This document shows positions 11,672 through 20,014 of a DNA stretch of 64,000 nucleotides, piece by piece (within the stretch, counting starts at the first letter, position 1; every line of letters starts with the position of its first letter). Made by a program: the position numbers and the translations under genes. The DNA is from [Borrelia] finlandensis (GTDB taxonomy: Bacteria > Spirochaetota > Spirochaetia > Borreliales > Borreliaceae): contig NZ_ABJZ02000002.1 of NCBI RefSeq assembly GCF_000181875.2, positions 1-64,000 of the forward strand, given 5' to 3'. The notes under the pieces were generated by a model. That model saw nothing but the letters and a program-made list of their open reading frames with translations, ran no database searches and had not been told where the DNA came from.

Positions 11672-13727
11672 AACTTTTTGTGTTTTGCAAATTATAGATC
11701 TTATTATATTATTTTATTTTTTAATAATAAGTCCTGTAAATCTTAATGCCGATTTTGAGTATAGAGTTGTCAAAGGAGATACTCTTTTTTCAATTGCAAT
11801 TAAATATAAAGCCAAAGTAAGCGATCTTAAAAGGATTAATAAACTTAATGTTGACAATATTAGGGCGGGTCAAATATTAATTATTCCAAGTGATTCTAAT
11901 TTAGGTCAAAACATTACCCACAAAGTCAATCATTCTTTTAGTGCGCTAGAATCTGTTAGTAAAGGGGTAATTTTTTACACCGCAAAAGAAGACGACACCA
12001 TTAAGAGCATCTCAAAGCTTGTTGGACTAAGTCAAGAAGAGATAATAGCTTGGAATGATTTGCGCTCCAAAGATCTTAAGGTTGGAATGAAGCTTGTATT
12101 AACTGAGCCTGATTTTTTAAAGCCTTATGTGGTTAAGAAGGGTGATTCACTTTCAAAACTTTCTCAGGATTTTGATATTAGTTCTAAGGATATTTTAAAA
12201 TTTAATTTTCTTAATGATGATAAATTAAAGATTGGCCAGCAACTTTTCTTAAAGAAAGCCACTAAGAATGTTAATTTTCATTATGTTAAAAGAGGGGAAA
12301 CTCTTGGCAGAATAGCTTATATTTATGGCGTTACTGCTAAGGATCTTGTAGCTCTTAATGGCAATCGGGCTGTTAATCTTAAAGCAGGTTCATTGTTAAA
12401 TGTTTTAAAGATTGTAAATAATGATTTAGAAAAACCTGTTGAGAGAGATTTTAAAATTGAGAAAAAAATAGATAATAAGTTTATCTATCATTCAGTTGCT
12501 GTAGGGGAGACTTTGTATAGCATTGCCAGACATTACGGTGTTTTAATCGATGACCTTAAAAATTGGAATAATTTAAGCAGCAATAATATTATGCACGATC
12601 AAAAATTGAAAATTTTTGATAAAAAACTTTCAATTGATTCTTCTATAATTAAAACTAAAAACGATTTATATATTAAAAAAAAGGTTGATTCTGTCCCTAA
12701 TTCTTCTAATAAAGTGCAAACAATAGTTAATCTTCCCTCAAGTAAAAACAAAAAACTAAATTTAAATACTTTTGGAATTACTGCCAATCAAGATCTTTTT
12801 GATATTAGCTCTTTGGTTATTTTAGACTCCAAAATACCAATATTTGAGGTTGTTGGTGATTTCTATTATTGGTATAGACCAAGAAAGATAAGTCAGCCAA
12901 GTGAGTTTTATTCAGAAGATTGGCATTCTCCTTTGAATTCTTATAAAAAGGCAACCCAACTTTTCAAAAGTTTTGAAAAGTTGGTAAATTCTAGGTTTAA
13001 TAAAGGATCAAGGCTTAAGGATAAATTAATAATTCTTGATCCAGGTCACGGTGGTCTTGATCCTGGAGCTATTGTTAAATCTAGAGATGGTCTTGGAAAT
13101 GAAGTTTTTGTTGTTGAAGATGAATATGTATATGATATTGCCTTAAGGCTTTATGTATACCTTAAAGAAGAGGGGGCCAATGTTGAATTTACTATTTTAG
13201 CCCCCGACCATTTAATTAGAAATAGTGTTTTTGCTAACAATACTTTTGTTAATGTTAAAAACGAGGTTTACAATGATTATGATCTAAATAAAAATGATAC
13301 TGTTGATTCTTGGATAAGCGGCACTCCGTCAGGCCTTAAAAAAAGATTAGTCGTTGTTAAAAACATTGTTAATAAATATAAACATATTAAAGATAAGGAT
13401 ATAGCCTTTTTTAGTTTGCATGCGGATAATAGTGTTGGAGCGCCTAAGAGTATGGGGTTTTATTATCAAAAAGATGACGATAAAAAATATGATATTCATT
13501 CAAAGTCTGCAGCAGAAAAAATTACAGAAGGAATGAAAAGAAGTTTTTATATTAAGGGTCAAAATCTTCATGTTTTAAGAAATAATATAGTAATGACTAA
13601 GCTTTTAGTAGAAGTTAGAAATTTGGCATTTCCAGAGGAAGCTTGGTCTATTAGATCTTCTAAGCTTAGAGATCAAGATTCCAAAATTCTTGCTAATGGG
13701 ATTTTAAAAATATTGGAAAATAATTGA
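11631..13727 (+). CDS. LysM-repeat N-acetylmuramoyl-L-alanine amidase (Amidase_3)
   Basis: 698 residues from the first ATG. A hydrophobic export signal (about 20-40) is followed by five LysM-type repeats between residues 43 and 320 (e.g. VVKGDTLFSIA, VKKGDSLSKLS, VAVGETLYSIA), which bind murein glycan. The Amidase_3 domain spans about 460-698. It shows ILDPGHGGLDPG, a glutamate in VVEDEY, FSLHAD and LVEVRN, the zinc ligands and catalytic glutamate of enzymes cutting between MurNAc and the stem peptide. The start is uncertain: the frame overlaps the previous gene by 41 bases, and an AAGGAA at 11660 could serve a later TTG at 11685. Its stop codon lies within the -35 box of the tRNA-Asn promoter. 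Probably BB0625. Confidence 0.9.
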   Translation: MITLFKILALRKSKTFCVLQIIDLIILFYFLIISPVNLNADFEYRVVKGDTLFSIAIKYKAKVSDLKRINKLNVDNIRAGQILIIPSDSNLGQNITHKVNHSFSALESVSKGVIFYTAKEDDTIKSISKLVGLSQEEIIAWNDLRSKDLKVGMKLVLTEPDFLKPYVVKKGDSLSKLSQDFDISSKDILKFNFLNDDKLKIGQQLFLKKATKNVNFHYVKRGETLGRIAYIYGVTAKDLVALNGNRAVNLKAGSLLNVLKIVNNDLEKPVERDFKIEKKIDNKFIYHSVAVGETLYSIARHYGVLIDDLKNWNNLSSNNIMHDQKLKIFDKKLSIDSSIIKTKNDLYIKKKVDSVPNSSNKVQTIVNLPSSKNKKLNLNTFGITANQDLFDISSLVILDSKIPIFEVVGDFYYWYRPRKISQPSEFYSEDWHSPLNSYKKATQLFKSFEKLVNSRFNKGSRLKDKLIILDPGHGGLDPGAIVKSRDGLGNEVFVVEDEYVYDIALRLYVYLKEEGANVEFTILAPDHLIRNSVFANNTFVNVKNEVYNDYDLNKNDTVDSWISGTPSGLKKRLVVVKNIVNKYKHIKDKDIAFFSLHADNSVGAPKSMGFYYQKDDDKKYDIHSKSAAEKITEGMKRSFYIKGQNLHVLRNNIVMTKLLVEVRNLAFPEEAWSIRSSKLRDQDSKILANGILKILENN

Positions 13728-13752
13728 CAAAAATTTTTAAATTTAAGATAAT
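13724..13752 (+). promoter_or_regulatory. promoter of tRNA-Asn
   Basis: TTGACA (13724-13729), a 17-base spacer and GATAAT (13747-13752), 17 bases before the tRNA. The -35 box contains the TGA stop codon of the upstream amidase gene (13725-13727). Confidence 0.85.
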
Positions 13753-13769
13753 GTTTTTAGTGTTCAATT

Positions 13770-13841
13770 TCCCCTATAGCTCAGTGGTAGAGCGGGTGGC
13801 TGTTAACCACTAGGTCGGAGGTTCAAGTCCTTCTGGGGGAG
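13770..13841 (+). tRNA. tRNA-Asn (GUU)
   Basis: A full cloverleaf: acceptor TCCCCTA/TGGGGGA with discriminator G, a D arm with AGTGGTAGA, anticodon arm GTGG-CTGTTAA-CCAC, and T arm with GTTCAAGTC. The anticodon is GTT. CCA is not encoded. Its last 19 bases overlap the 3' end of rnmV on the opposite strand. Confidence 0.95.
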
Positions 13842-14368
13842 TTAGTTAAAGCCAATTGATTTTTTAGGTCTGTTTTTGTTATTTTAAAGTAATTCAGTCT
13901 TTCTAAGAGTTTTTTACTGTTTCCATCCCCCAAACAAAAGTGTTTTTGTATTTTTTGTCTATTTTCTTTTGAGTTTTCTCCTATTATGCCAAGTTCTAAC
14001 AAATCGCTTAATGTTAATAAATCTTTTTGATTATCTTTAGATAAAGTTCCAACCCCCTTAAGTATTTTTATTATTTCTGTTTTATTTACTGATTCAACTT
14101 CAGTGTCTTTAGTATTAAGATATGCATGTTTGATTTTATTATTTTCTCCCAGATGTTTGACTATTTTTTGTCTAATAATATTTCCAGATTTATCGCTGTC
14201 TGTTAAAATTATTATTCCTTTGTATTTTAATGCTTTTTTTAACAATTCAATAGTTTCAATTTTTAAAGCAAATCCTTTTGTTTCTATTACTGTGCAGTCA
14301 AAAGATTCTTTGATTCTTTTAAGATCATCTTTTCCCTCAACTACAATTATTTCTTTTATTTTTTCCAA
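13823..14368 (-). CDS. rnmV: ribonuclease M5 (Toprim-domain 5S rRNA maturase)
   Basis: 181 residues, typical of RNase M5. The N-terminal Toprim fold shows VVEGKDD (9-15) with the catalytic glutamate and TDSDKSG with the two acidic metal ligands; the C-terminal half is the M5-specific region. The enzyme trims 5S rRNA precursor bound to L18. Translation starts at TTG (14368), supported by AAGGA eight bases upstream; it lies 2 bases after the apeB stop, so the two genes form a unit. The last six codons and the stop run antisense across the T arm of tRNA-Asn, so the protein end is constrained by the tRNA. Probably BB0626. Confidence 0.88.
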   Translation of the reverse strand: MEKIKEIIVVEGKDDLKRIKESFDCTVIETKGFALKIETIELLKKALKYKGIIILTDSDKSGNIIRQKIVKHLGENNKIKHAYLNTKDTEVESVNKTEIIKILKGVGTLSKDNQKDLLTLSDLLELGIIGENSKENRQKIQKHFCLGDGNSKKLLERLNYFKITKTDLKNQLALTNSPRRT

Positions 14369-14370
14369 TT

Positions 14371-15642
14371 TTAAATTCCTTTTTCAAAGAAAGCTCTTAG
14401 CAATTTAATTGCTTCTATGTGGTCAGCTATTGATACTGTTTCGCGCAGGGAATGCATTGCCCACATTGGTGTTCCAATGTCAATAGTTTCTATTCCTGTT
14501 CTTGCATTTGAGATTGGACCAATTGTTGTGCCTGAAGGAACATTTGCTTTCATTATTATTTCTTGAATCTTAATATTGTTTTTAATGGCCAAATTTTTTA
14601 ATTTTGCAAATCCTGTTGAAGTTGTTGCATATCTGAAATTAGCGCTATTTTTTACAACTACGCCCTTACCCAGATTTGCTTGATATTTTGGATCATGTTT
14701 AGATGTATAGCCAGGATGAATGCCGTGAACGCTGTCAATTGAGATATTAAATGATTTGTTTGTTTTTATTAAATGCTCTTCTCTGGTTAAATCAAGAGCA
14801 AGATCGATTCTTTCTAAAACTTCTGATAAAAATTTTGAATCAGCGCCTCTTGATGTTAAAGATCCTACTTCTTCGTTATCAAAAAATACAGCTATTTTAT
14901 TTTTATCATTGCTTGTGTGAACATAAGAATTCATGATTGCATGGCATCCCGATTTGTTATCAAGATTTTTAGAAGCCAAAAATTCTCCTTCAGTTCCTAT
15001 TATTTTAGAAGGTTGTGATTCTGTGAATATTAAATCACAAGATAGAAAATTTTCACATTCTATTCCAAGTTGTTCTAAGATATTATCTTTTATTGCTTTT
15101 TTAGTGCTACTGATTACTGTTAAATTGTCATGAGTATTGTATTTAAATCCTTCGTTAATTTGTCGGTTTAAATGGATTGCAAGGTTTGGAATAATTCCTA
15201 TGTTTTCAATATTGATTAATTTTGATTCAATATTCTCATTTTTTTTGAAAAATACAATTCCTGCTAAGCTTAAGTCTCTGTCAATCCAAGTAGAAATTAT
15301 TGGACTACCATAAACTTCAATATGGTTATAAAACACACCACTTGCTTTTTCTGTTGCGTCTATTTTTAATTTTAATCCCGGACTGTCTGTATGTGCTGCT
15401 GCTATTAGAAACGGTTCATATTTTTTTTTGACATCAATATTAAAGGCAATAAGGCTAGTTCCTTCTTTTTTTATGTAATATGATCCTGTTTCAATTTTCC
15501 ATTTTTCATTAAGTTTTAATTGTTGTGCATTAAAATAATTTATTAATTTCTCTTCAATATAGTTTACTAAGTGATAAGGGGTAGGGCTATTGTCTAGCAG
15601 GCTTTGAAAAAATTTTGGTTCTAGTGTTTTATCATCCACCAT
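14371..15642 (-). CDS. apeB: M18 family aminopeptidase
   Basis: 423 residues, the usual size of M18 enzymes, dodecameric cytoplasmic di-zinc aminopeptidases that release N-terminal residues, often acidic ones. The zinc and catalytic motifs are present: AAHTDSPG, the bridging aspartate in NLDNKSG, FFDNEEVGS with the catalytic glutamate pair, DSVHGIHPG, and the C-terminal IGTPMWAMHS with a histidine ligand. It helps turn imported oligopeptides into amino acids in an auxotroph. AGGAG precedes the ATG. Probably co-transcribed with rnmV. Divergent from the lipoprotein gene at 15723. Probably BB0627. Confidence 0.94.
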   Translation of the reverse strand: MVDDKTLEPKFFQSLLDNSPTPYHLVNYIEEKLINYFNAQQLKLNEKWKIETGSYYIKKEGTSLIAFNIDVKKKYEPFLIAAAHTDSPGLKLKIDATEKASGVFYNHIEVYGSPIISTWIDRDLSLAGIVFFKKNENIESKLINIENIGIIPNLAIHLNRQINEGFKYNTHDNLTVISSTKKAIKDNILEQLGIECENFLSCDLIFTESQPSKIIGTEGEFLASKNLDNKSGCHAIMNSYVHTSNDKNKIAVFFDNEEVGSLTSRGADSKFLSEVLERIDLALDLTREEHLIKTNKSFNISIDSVHGIHPGYTSKHDPKYQANLGKGVVVKNSANFRYATTSTGFAKLKNLAIKNNIKIQEIIMKANVPSGTTIGPISNARTGIETIDIGTPMWAMHSLRETVSIADHIEAIKLLRAFFEKGI

Positions 15643-15722
15643 GGGTGTTCTCCTTTAGTTTTATTGCTTTGTAGCTATATATTCTATTATAATAGTTTTT
15701 AACTGTTAGTTAGGAGTTTGTT

Positions 15723-16448
15723 ATGAGAAAGTGTTTTGTTAGCTTGAGTTTATTGTTGATTTTTTTTGCCTGTAGCTCTAATGTTGAAATTGAGTTAAAT
15801 GATGATATTAGTGGTGTTGTTTCAATATTTGTTAATGTTAATAGAGAATTTGAAAAAATTAGAAAGGAACTCTTAACAACTTTGGTGGGAGAAGAAATTG
15901 CAAATATGCCTCTTTTTCCTGTAGATGAAATAAAAAAATACTTTAAAAATGGAGAGGAAAAGCTTGGGTTTAAGCTTTTGAGTATTAAAACTCAAGGAGA
16001 TTCTATTAATTTAGTTGTTAAGTTTGATAATTTAATTAAAATTTTAGGCGATTATATGAAAAAACCCGATATATCTGTGTTTAAGATAGAAAAAAAAGAT
16101 GGTAAAAATATTATTGAACTTAATATTAATTTGGAAAACGCTACTAAGAATATTAATGAAAATAAAGAATATATTAGTGATGCACTTGCTGCTCTTTTGC
16201 CATCGGATGAGATTCCAATGTCTGCCAAAGAATATAAAGATGTTTTGGTTTATTTTTTATCGGATTTTACTTCCAAAGCAAGTGAACTTATTGACAATTC
16301 CAAACTTAATCTTATAGTTAAGACCTCTAGAAATGTTCAAGAACAATCTGGATTCAAACAAATTAACTCAAACACACTGAGGTTTGAGATGGATATGGTT
16401 AAAGGATTAAGTCTTGAAACACCAATAAAACTTAGATTAGTTTATTGA
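15723..16448 (+). CDS. putative lipoprotein, 241 aa
   Basis: The N-terminus MRKCF...LLIFFACSS has a charged start, hydrophobic core and a spirochete-style lipobox ending at C17. The mature part has no family I recognise; it is acidic and basic mixed, with a helical middle and beta-like ends. No cluster of negative charges follows the cysteine that would predict surface display, so location is open. TAGGAG precedes the ATG. A stem-loop terminator follows directly. Probably BB0628. Confidence 0.8.
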   Translation: MRKCFVSLSLLLIFFACSSNVEIELNDDISGVVSIFVNVNREFEKIRKELLTTLVGEEIANMPLFPVDEIKKYFKNGEEKLGFKLLSIKTQGDSINLVVKFDNLIKILGDYMKKPDISVFKIEKKDGKNIIELNINLENATKNINENKEYISDALAALLPSDEIPMSAKEYKDVLVYFLSDFTSKASELIDNSKLNLIVKTSRNVQEQSGFKQINSNTLRFEMDMVKGLSLETPIKLRLVY

Positions 16449-16455
16449 CTGGGTT

Positions 16456-16493
16456 CAAGAATATAAACTTAATCGTTTATATTCTTGTATTCT
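16456..16493 (+). terminator. terminator after the lipoprotein gene, shared with fruA2 end
   Basis: A perfect 13-bp stem (16456-16468 with 16475-16487) and 6-base loop, followed on the plus strand by a T-rich tract (TATTCTTTTTT). The fruA2 stop codon on the minus strand starts in the loop at 16469, so the hairpin serves as the convergent boundary. It looks rho-independent only in the plus direction. Confidence 0.75.
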
Positions 16494-18340
16494 TTTTTAA
16501 AAATTCCTATTAAAACAGCTGTTATAATAGATCCTATCAGGATAGATGTTATCCATATTAATGGGTTTACTACTATTGGTAGAATAAATATTCCGCCGTG
16601 TGGCGCTATAACCTCTACCTTGAAAAGTGCAGAAATAAATCCTCCTACAGATGAGCCTAGTATGCATGCGGGTATTACCCTTAAAGGATCTGCTGCTGCA
16701 AATGGAATTACTCCTTCTGTAATAAAGCATGCTCCCAAAAAATAACAAACTTTTCCAGATTCTCTTTCTTCTTTTGAGAATCTATTTTTAAATAAACTTG
16801 TAGCAAGAGCAATTCCTATGGGAGGTATCATTCCTCCTGCCATTATGCTTGCGTGAGGAATATAATTTTTTGCAGTTATCATTGCAATTCCAAATGCATA
16901 TGCAGCTTTATTTACAGGTCCTCCCATATCTATTGCCATCATTCCTCCAAGCAAAGCTCCAAGTATTGCCATATTAGTACCGCTAAGTTGATTTAGCATA
17001 TTTGTTATTGATTCATTAATAACAGATATTGGACTAAGCATTACATATATCAAAATTCCTGAAATTATAACTGATAAAAAAGGATAAGTTAATACCGGAT
17101 TTATTCCTCTTAAATTGCTAGGAATTATTTTGTCAGATATTTTTTTTACAGTTAGTGTAACGTAGCCTGAAATAAATCCCGCTAAGATGCCTCCCAGAAA
17201 TCCTGCATTTCCATTGCTCATCATTAATCCTGTAATCATTCCAGGCGCAAGTCCTGGTCTTTCTGCTATGCTAAATGAAATGTAGCCAGCAAGTATTGGA
17301 ATCATTAGAGCAAATGCGCTTCCACCGCCGATTTGCATTAGAATATCTGCTATTTTATTGTAGCTTGGATCGTTTATGTCAAATGCTTTGATTCCAAACA
17401 TGAATGATATTGCTATTATTATTCCTCCTGAGACTACAAATGGAAGCATAAATGAGACTCCATTCATTAGATGTTTATAAATCCCCGTTTTTTTGTTTTG
17501 TTTTTGGAGAGTTTCGGCGGTTTTGTTTGTGTTACTTTTTTTGTAAATTGGTGCTTCGTTTTTAAGAATTGTTTGGATAAGCTCTTTTGCTTTGTGTATG
17601 CCGTCTTTTACTCCCACTTCGATTAAAGGTTTTCCGCTAAATCTTTCTTTATCGATAGTTTTACCAGATGCAATAATGACCCCTTTTGCTTTTTTTATTT
17701 CTTCTTCTGTTATTGGGTTTTCGGTTCCACTAGATCCATTTGTTTCTACTTTTATATTTATGTTTAATTCTAAAGCTGCTTTTTTAAGGCTTTCTGCTGC
17801 CATATAGGTGTGAGCTATTCCCACAGGACATGCTGTTACGGCAAGAATGAAATCTTTTTTTGTATTTAAATTGTTAGATTCATTTATATTGTCATTATTC
17901 AATATTATTTCTAAAAATCTATCTTCATTATTTGTGCTCATAAGTTCATGTCTTAATAGGTTGTTGCTAAAAGTATTACTTAGGTATGATATAGCTTTTA
18001 TGTGTGCATTGCTTGGAGTTTCTTCGGGTAGAGCCATCATGAAAAACAGTTTTGAAAGCTTTTGATCAGAAGAGTTGAAGTCAAAACCATTGCCAACAAC
18101 TCTTAAAATAGCAATTCCGTGTTTTTTAATGAAATTGCCTTTTGCATGAGGCATAGCTATATGTTCTTCAATGCCTGTTCCGTTAATTTCTTCTCTTTTT
18201 TTAATTTCTTTTATAAATGCTTCCATGTCATTTAAGTATCCATTTTCATTGAACATGCTAGCCATTTTTTTAATTACATCTTCTTTGCTAGTTGCATTGT
18301 AATTTAAAACAATCAAGTTTTTTGAAAATAAATTTTGCAT
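16469..18340 (-). CDS. fruA2: PTS fructose-family transporter, EIIABC
   Basis: 623 residues from the ATG at 18340, preceded by AAAGGTG; a GTG three codons earlier overlaps that site. Three PTS domains follow in order: IIA with the phospho-histidine H65 in IAMPHAKG, IIB with C171 in VTACPVGIAHTYMAAE, and a IIC membrane domain from about residue 285 onward with many hydrophobic segments. It imports a sugar of the fructose/mannose group and phosphorylates it at C1. The divergent neighbour is 1-phosphofructokinase, which uses the product fructose 1-phosphate. Probably BB0629. Confidence 0.92.
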   Translation of the reverse strand: MQNLFSKNLIVLNYNATSKEDVIKKMASMFNENGYLNDMEAFIKEIKKREEINGTGIEEHIAMPHAKGNFIKKHGIAILRVVGNGFDFNSSDQKLSKLFFMMALPEETPSNAHIKAISYLSNTFSNNLLRHELMSTNNEDRFLEIILNNDNINESNNLNTKKDFILAVTACPVGIAHTYMAAESLKKAALELNINIKVETNGSSGTENPITEEEIKKAKGVIIASGKTIDKERFSGKPLIEVGVKDGIHKAKELIQTILKNEAPIYKKSNTNKTAETLQKQNKKTGIYKHLMNGVSFMLPFVVSGGIIIAISFMFGIKAFDINDPSYNKIADILMQIGGGSAFALMIPILAGYISFSIAERPGLAPGMITGLMMSNGNAGFLGGILAGFISGYVTLTVKKISDKIIPSNLRGINPVLTYPFLSVIISGILIYVMLSPISVINESITNMLNQLSGTNMAILGALLGGMMAIDMGGPVNKAAYAFGIAMITAKNYIPHASIMAGGMIPPIGIALATSLFKNRFSKEERESGKVCYFLGACFITEGVIPFAAADPLRVIPACILGSSVGGFISALFKVEVIAPHGGIFILPIVVNPLIWITSILIGSIITAVLIGIFKKEYKNIND

Positions 18341-18430
18341 AATAATCACCTTTATATATTATATAGTGTATATACATTTATTAAATTTTACTATTTATTT
18401 AATTGATTTTATAAATCAAAGGAGATTATC
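18341..18430. promoter_or_regulatory. divergent fruA2-fruK control region
   Basis: This 90-base gap carries both start sites and ribosome binding sites. It is almost pure AT, with TATATATTATATAG near the fruA2 side that could supply -10 boxes. A 7-bp inverted repeat TTGATTT-TAT-AAATCAA (18403-18419) overlaps the fruK ribosome binding site AAAGGAGA (18418-18425). It could be an operator or a weak mRNA hairpin near the site. No FruR-type operator is recognised. Confidence 0.45.
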
Positions 18431-19354
18431 TTGATATATACTCTAACACTCAATCCTTCTGTGGATTATAAAATAGTTTTAAAAGAATTTCAGGAAGAAA
18501 GTCTTAATTATGCTTTAAATAACAATTTTTTTGCTGGCGGTAAGGGAATAAATGTAAGCACCGTTCTTAAAAATTTAGGAAAACCTAGTACGGCTTTGGG
18601 ATTTTTGGGAGGTTTTACAGGTGATTATATAAGATTTTTTCTTGATTCTAGGGGCATAAAAAACGATTTTATTAAAATAAAATATGATACAAGATTAAAT
18701 ATTAAAATGATAGCAAATGGTAGAGAAACAGAGATTAATGCCAATTCTCCAGATATTTCTGAGAATGAATTTGAACTTTTGAAAAATAAACTTAAAGGTT
18801 TAGCAAATAATAGTACATTGGTGATGTCAGGAAGTGTTCCCGCAGCTCTTGGTGAGGATGCATACAATGAAATAGCTAATGGCATTTCTAATGATGTTAA
18901 GCTTATCATTGATACCAGTGGCAAACCTTTGCGAAAAATTCTTAGATTAAATCCCTTTTTAATAAAGCCCAATATTTATGAACTTGAGGATCTTTTTAAT
19001 ACTAAATTTGATTCTGCAAAAGAATTGATTAAAATCGGAAAAAATCTTGTAGAAAGTGGGGTTCAAAACATTATAATTTCCATGGGAAGTGACGGAGCTA
19101 TTTTTATTGGCGGTAAAAATGTTGCTTTTAGGGCCTTTGTTCCAAAGATTAATTCTGTTAGCACTATTGGAGCAGGAGACTCTGTGATTGCCGGGTTTGT
19201 ATATGCTTTTGATAATGGAAGTACTTTAGAGGATTCATTTAAATTTGGTGTTGCAGCTGGGACAGCTACGGCATTTAAAGGCAATCTTTGTGAATTTCAA
19301 GATGTTAAAAAGATGCTTTGTGAGATTAGGGTTGAGGATATTTGCACTTCTTAA
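18431..19354 (+). CDS. fruK: 1-phosphofructokinase
   Basis: 307 residues of the PfkB/ribokinase fold. Features: GGKGINVS (substrate-binding start, residues 38-45), SMGSDGA in the middle, and the ATP and anion-hole signature TIGAGDSVIAGF with the catalytic aspartate. It converts fructose 1-phosphate to fructose 1,6-bisphosphate, completing the route begun by the divergent fruA2. The start is a TTG at 18431, with a strong AAAGGAGA five bases upstream and no competing ATG. Probably BB0630. Confidence 0.93.
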   Translation: MIYTLTLNPSVDYKIVLKEFQEESLNYALNNNFFAGGKGINVSTVLKNLGKPSTALGFLGGFTGDYIRFFLDSRGIKNDFIKIKYDTRLNIKMIANGRETEINANSPDISENEFELLKNKLKGLANNSTLVMSGSVPAALGEDAYNEIANGISNDVKLIIDTSGKPLRKILRLNPFLIKPNIYELEDLFNTKFDSAKELIKIGKNLVESGVQNIIISMGSDGAIFIGGKNVAFRAFVPKINSVSTIGAGDSVIAGFVYAFDNGSTLEDSFKFGVAAGTATAFKGNLCEFQDVKKMLCEIRVEDICTS

Positions 19355-19391
19355 TATTTTAAATAGAGCTGAAGGATTGATTTTGAAACTT

Positions 19392-19417
19392 TACTGTAGC
19401 TTTTAAAAGCTACAGTA
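19392..19417. terminator. palindromic terminator between fruK and the 19428 gene
   Basis: A perfect 26-base palindrome, TACTGTAGCTTTT and its complement, lies between the convergent ends. It folds into the same hairpin from either strand and is a plausible two-way terminator, though the T tracts beyond it are short. Confidence 0.6.
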
Positions 19418-19427
19418 TTTAGTTTGC

Positions 19428-19742
19428 TTAAATTTTTAATTTTGATTTATATAATTTCTTTTTTGCTAGAGCTAATCCTGTAATTACTAGCAATGCAAGT
19501 ATAGCCATGCTTGTAAAAAAGCCCGTTGTATTTGATTGAGAGACTTTTGCAGCGATTTCTGTAGTTTGTTCATCGCAAATACAGTTAACATATCCACATA
19601 TTGGGCAGATCTCTTCTACTCCAAATTGGCTTAAGTTTCCATTTGGAATTACATTTTCTTTTGTTATTGTATTGGTTTGTGCGAAAACAGATGTTGAAAT
19701 TAATAATAAAGCAGTTAAAAATAGATATTTTTGTAGATTCAT
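19428..19742 (-). CDS. small exported protein with CxxC cluster and C-terminal membrane anchor
   Basis: 104 residues. A signal peptide (about 1-21, ending SVFAQ) is followed by a short domain with CPICGYVNCIC, i.e. four cysteines spaced CxxCx4CxC (about 46-55). A hydrophobic segment and a lysine-rich tail (KKKLYKSKLK) follow, so the cysteine domain should sit outside the cytoplasmic membrane, tethered at its C-terminus. The cysteines could bind zinc or another metal, or be redox-active. I do not recognise the family. AAGGAG lies before the ATG. It stands between the fruK terminator and tRNA-Asp. Probably BB0631. Confidence 0.75.
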   Translation of the reverse strand: MNLQKYLFLTALLLISTSVFAQTNTITKENVIPNGNLSQFGVEEICPICGYVNCICDEQTTEIAAKVSQSNTTGFFTSMAILALLVITGLALAKKKLYKSKLKI

Positions 19743-19892
19743 TTTACATTCTCCTTATAGATTTTCTTTTTTTTAATTATTTAAATTATAACTTTTAAAT
19801 TAAAGATTTGTAATTTTTTTTAAAAATTTGCTAGAGCATCAGTAGATTCTCTAAGAAAAGCTGTTGACACAATAAAATGTAAAATTCATCAT

Positions 19893-19966
19893 CGGGAGCG
19901 ACGGGTCTCGAACCCGCGACCTCCTGCGTGACAGGCAGGCGTTCTAACCATCTGAACTACGCCCCC
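19893..19966 (-). tRNA. tRNA-Asp (GUC)
   Basis: On the minus strand: acceptor GGGGGCG/CGCTCCC with discriminator G, a D arm with AGATGGTTAGA, anticodon arm CCTGC-CTGTCAC-GCAGG, and T arm with GGTTCGAGACC. The anticodon is GTC. CCA is not encoded. Confidence 0.95.
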
Positions 19967-19985
19967 AAAGCCATTCTTTTAAAAG

Positions 19986-20014
19986 ATTATAGTAGGTTTT
20001 AATTTATTTGTCAA
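19986..20014 (-). promoter_or_regulatory. consensus promoter of tRNA-Asp
   Basis: On the minus strand TTGACA (20009-20014), a 17-base spacer and TATAAT (19986-19991): a full match to the bacterial sigma-70 consensus. The -35 box lies inside the last codons of recD, whose stop is at 20004-20006. Confidence 0.9.

Noticed and set aside
18341-18430. Riboswitch in the fruA2-fruK gap
   Set aside because: The 90 bases are too short and AT-rich for any known aptamer; only a small palindrome is present.
19743-19892. Small gene or RNA between the cysteine protein and tRNA-Asp
   Set aside because: The 150 bases are AT-rich with stops in all frames and no stable fold that I could see.
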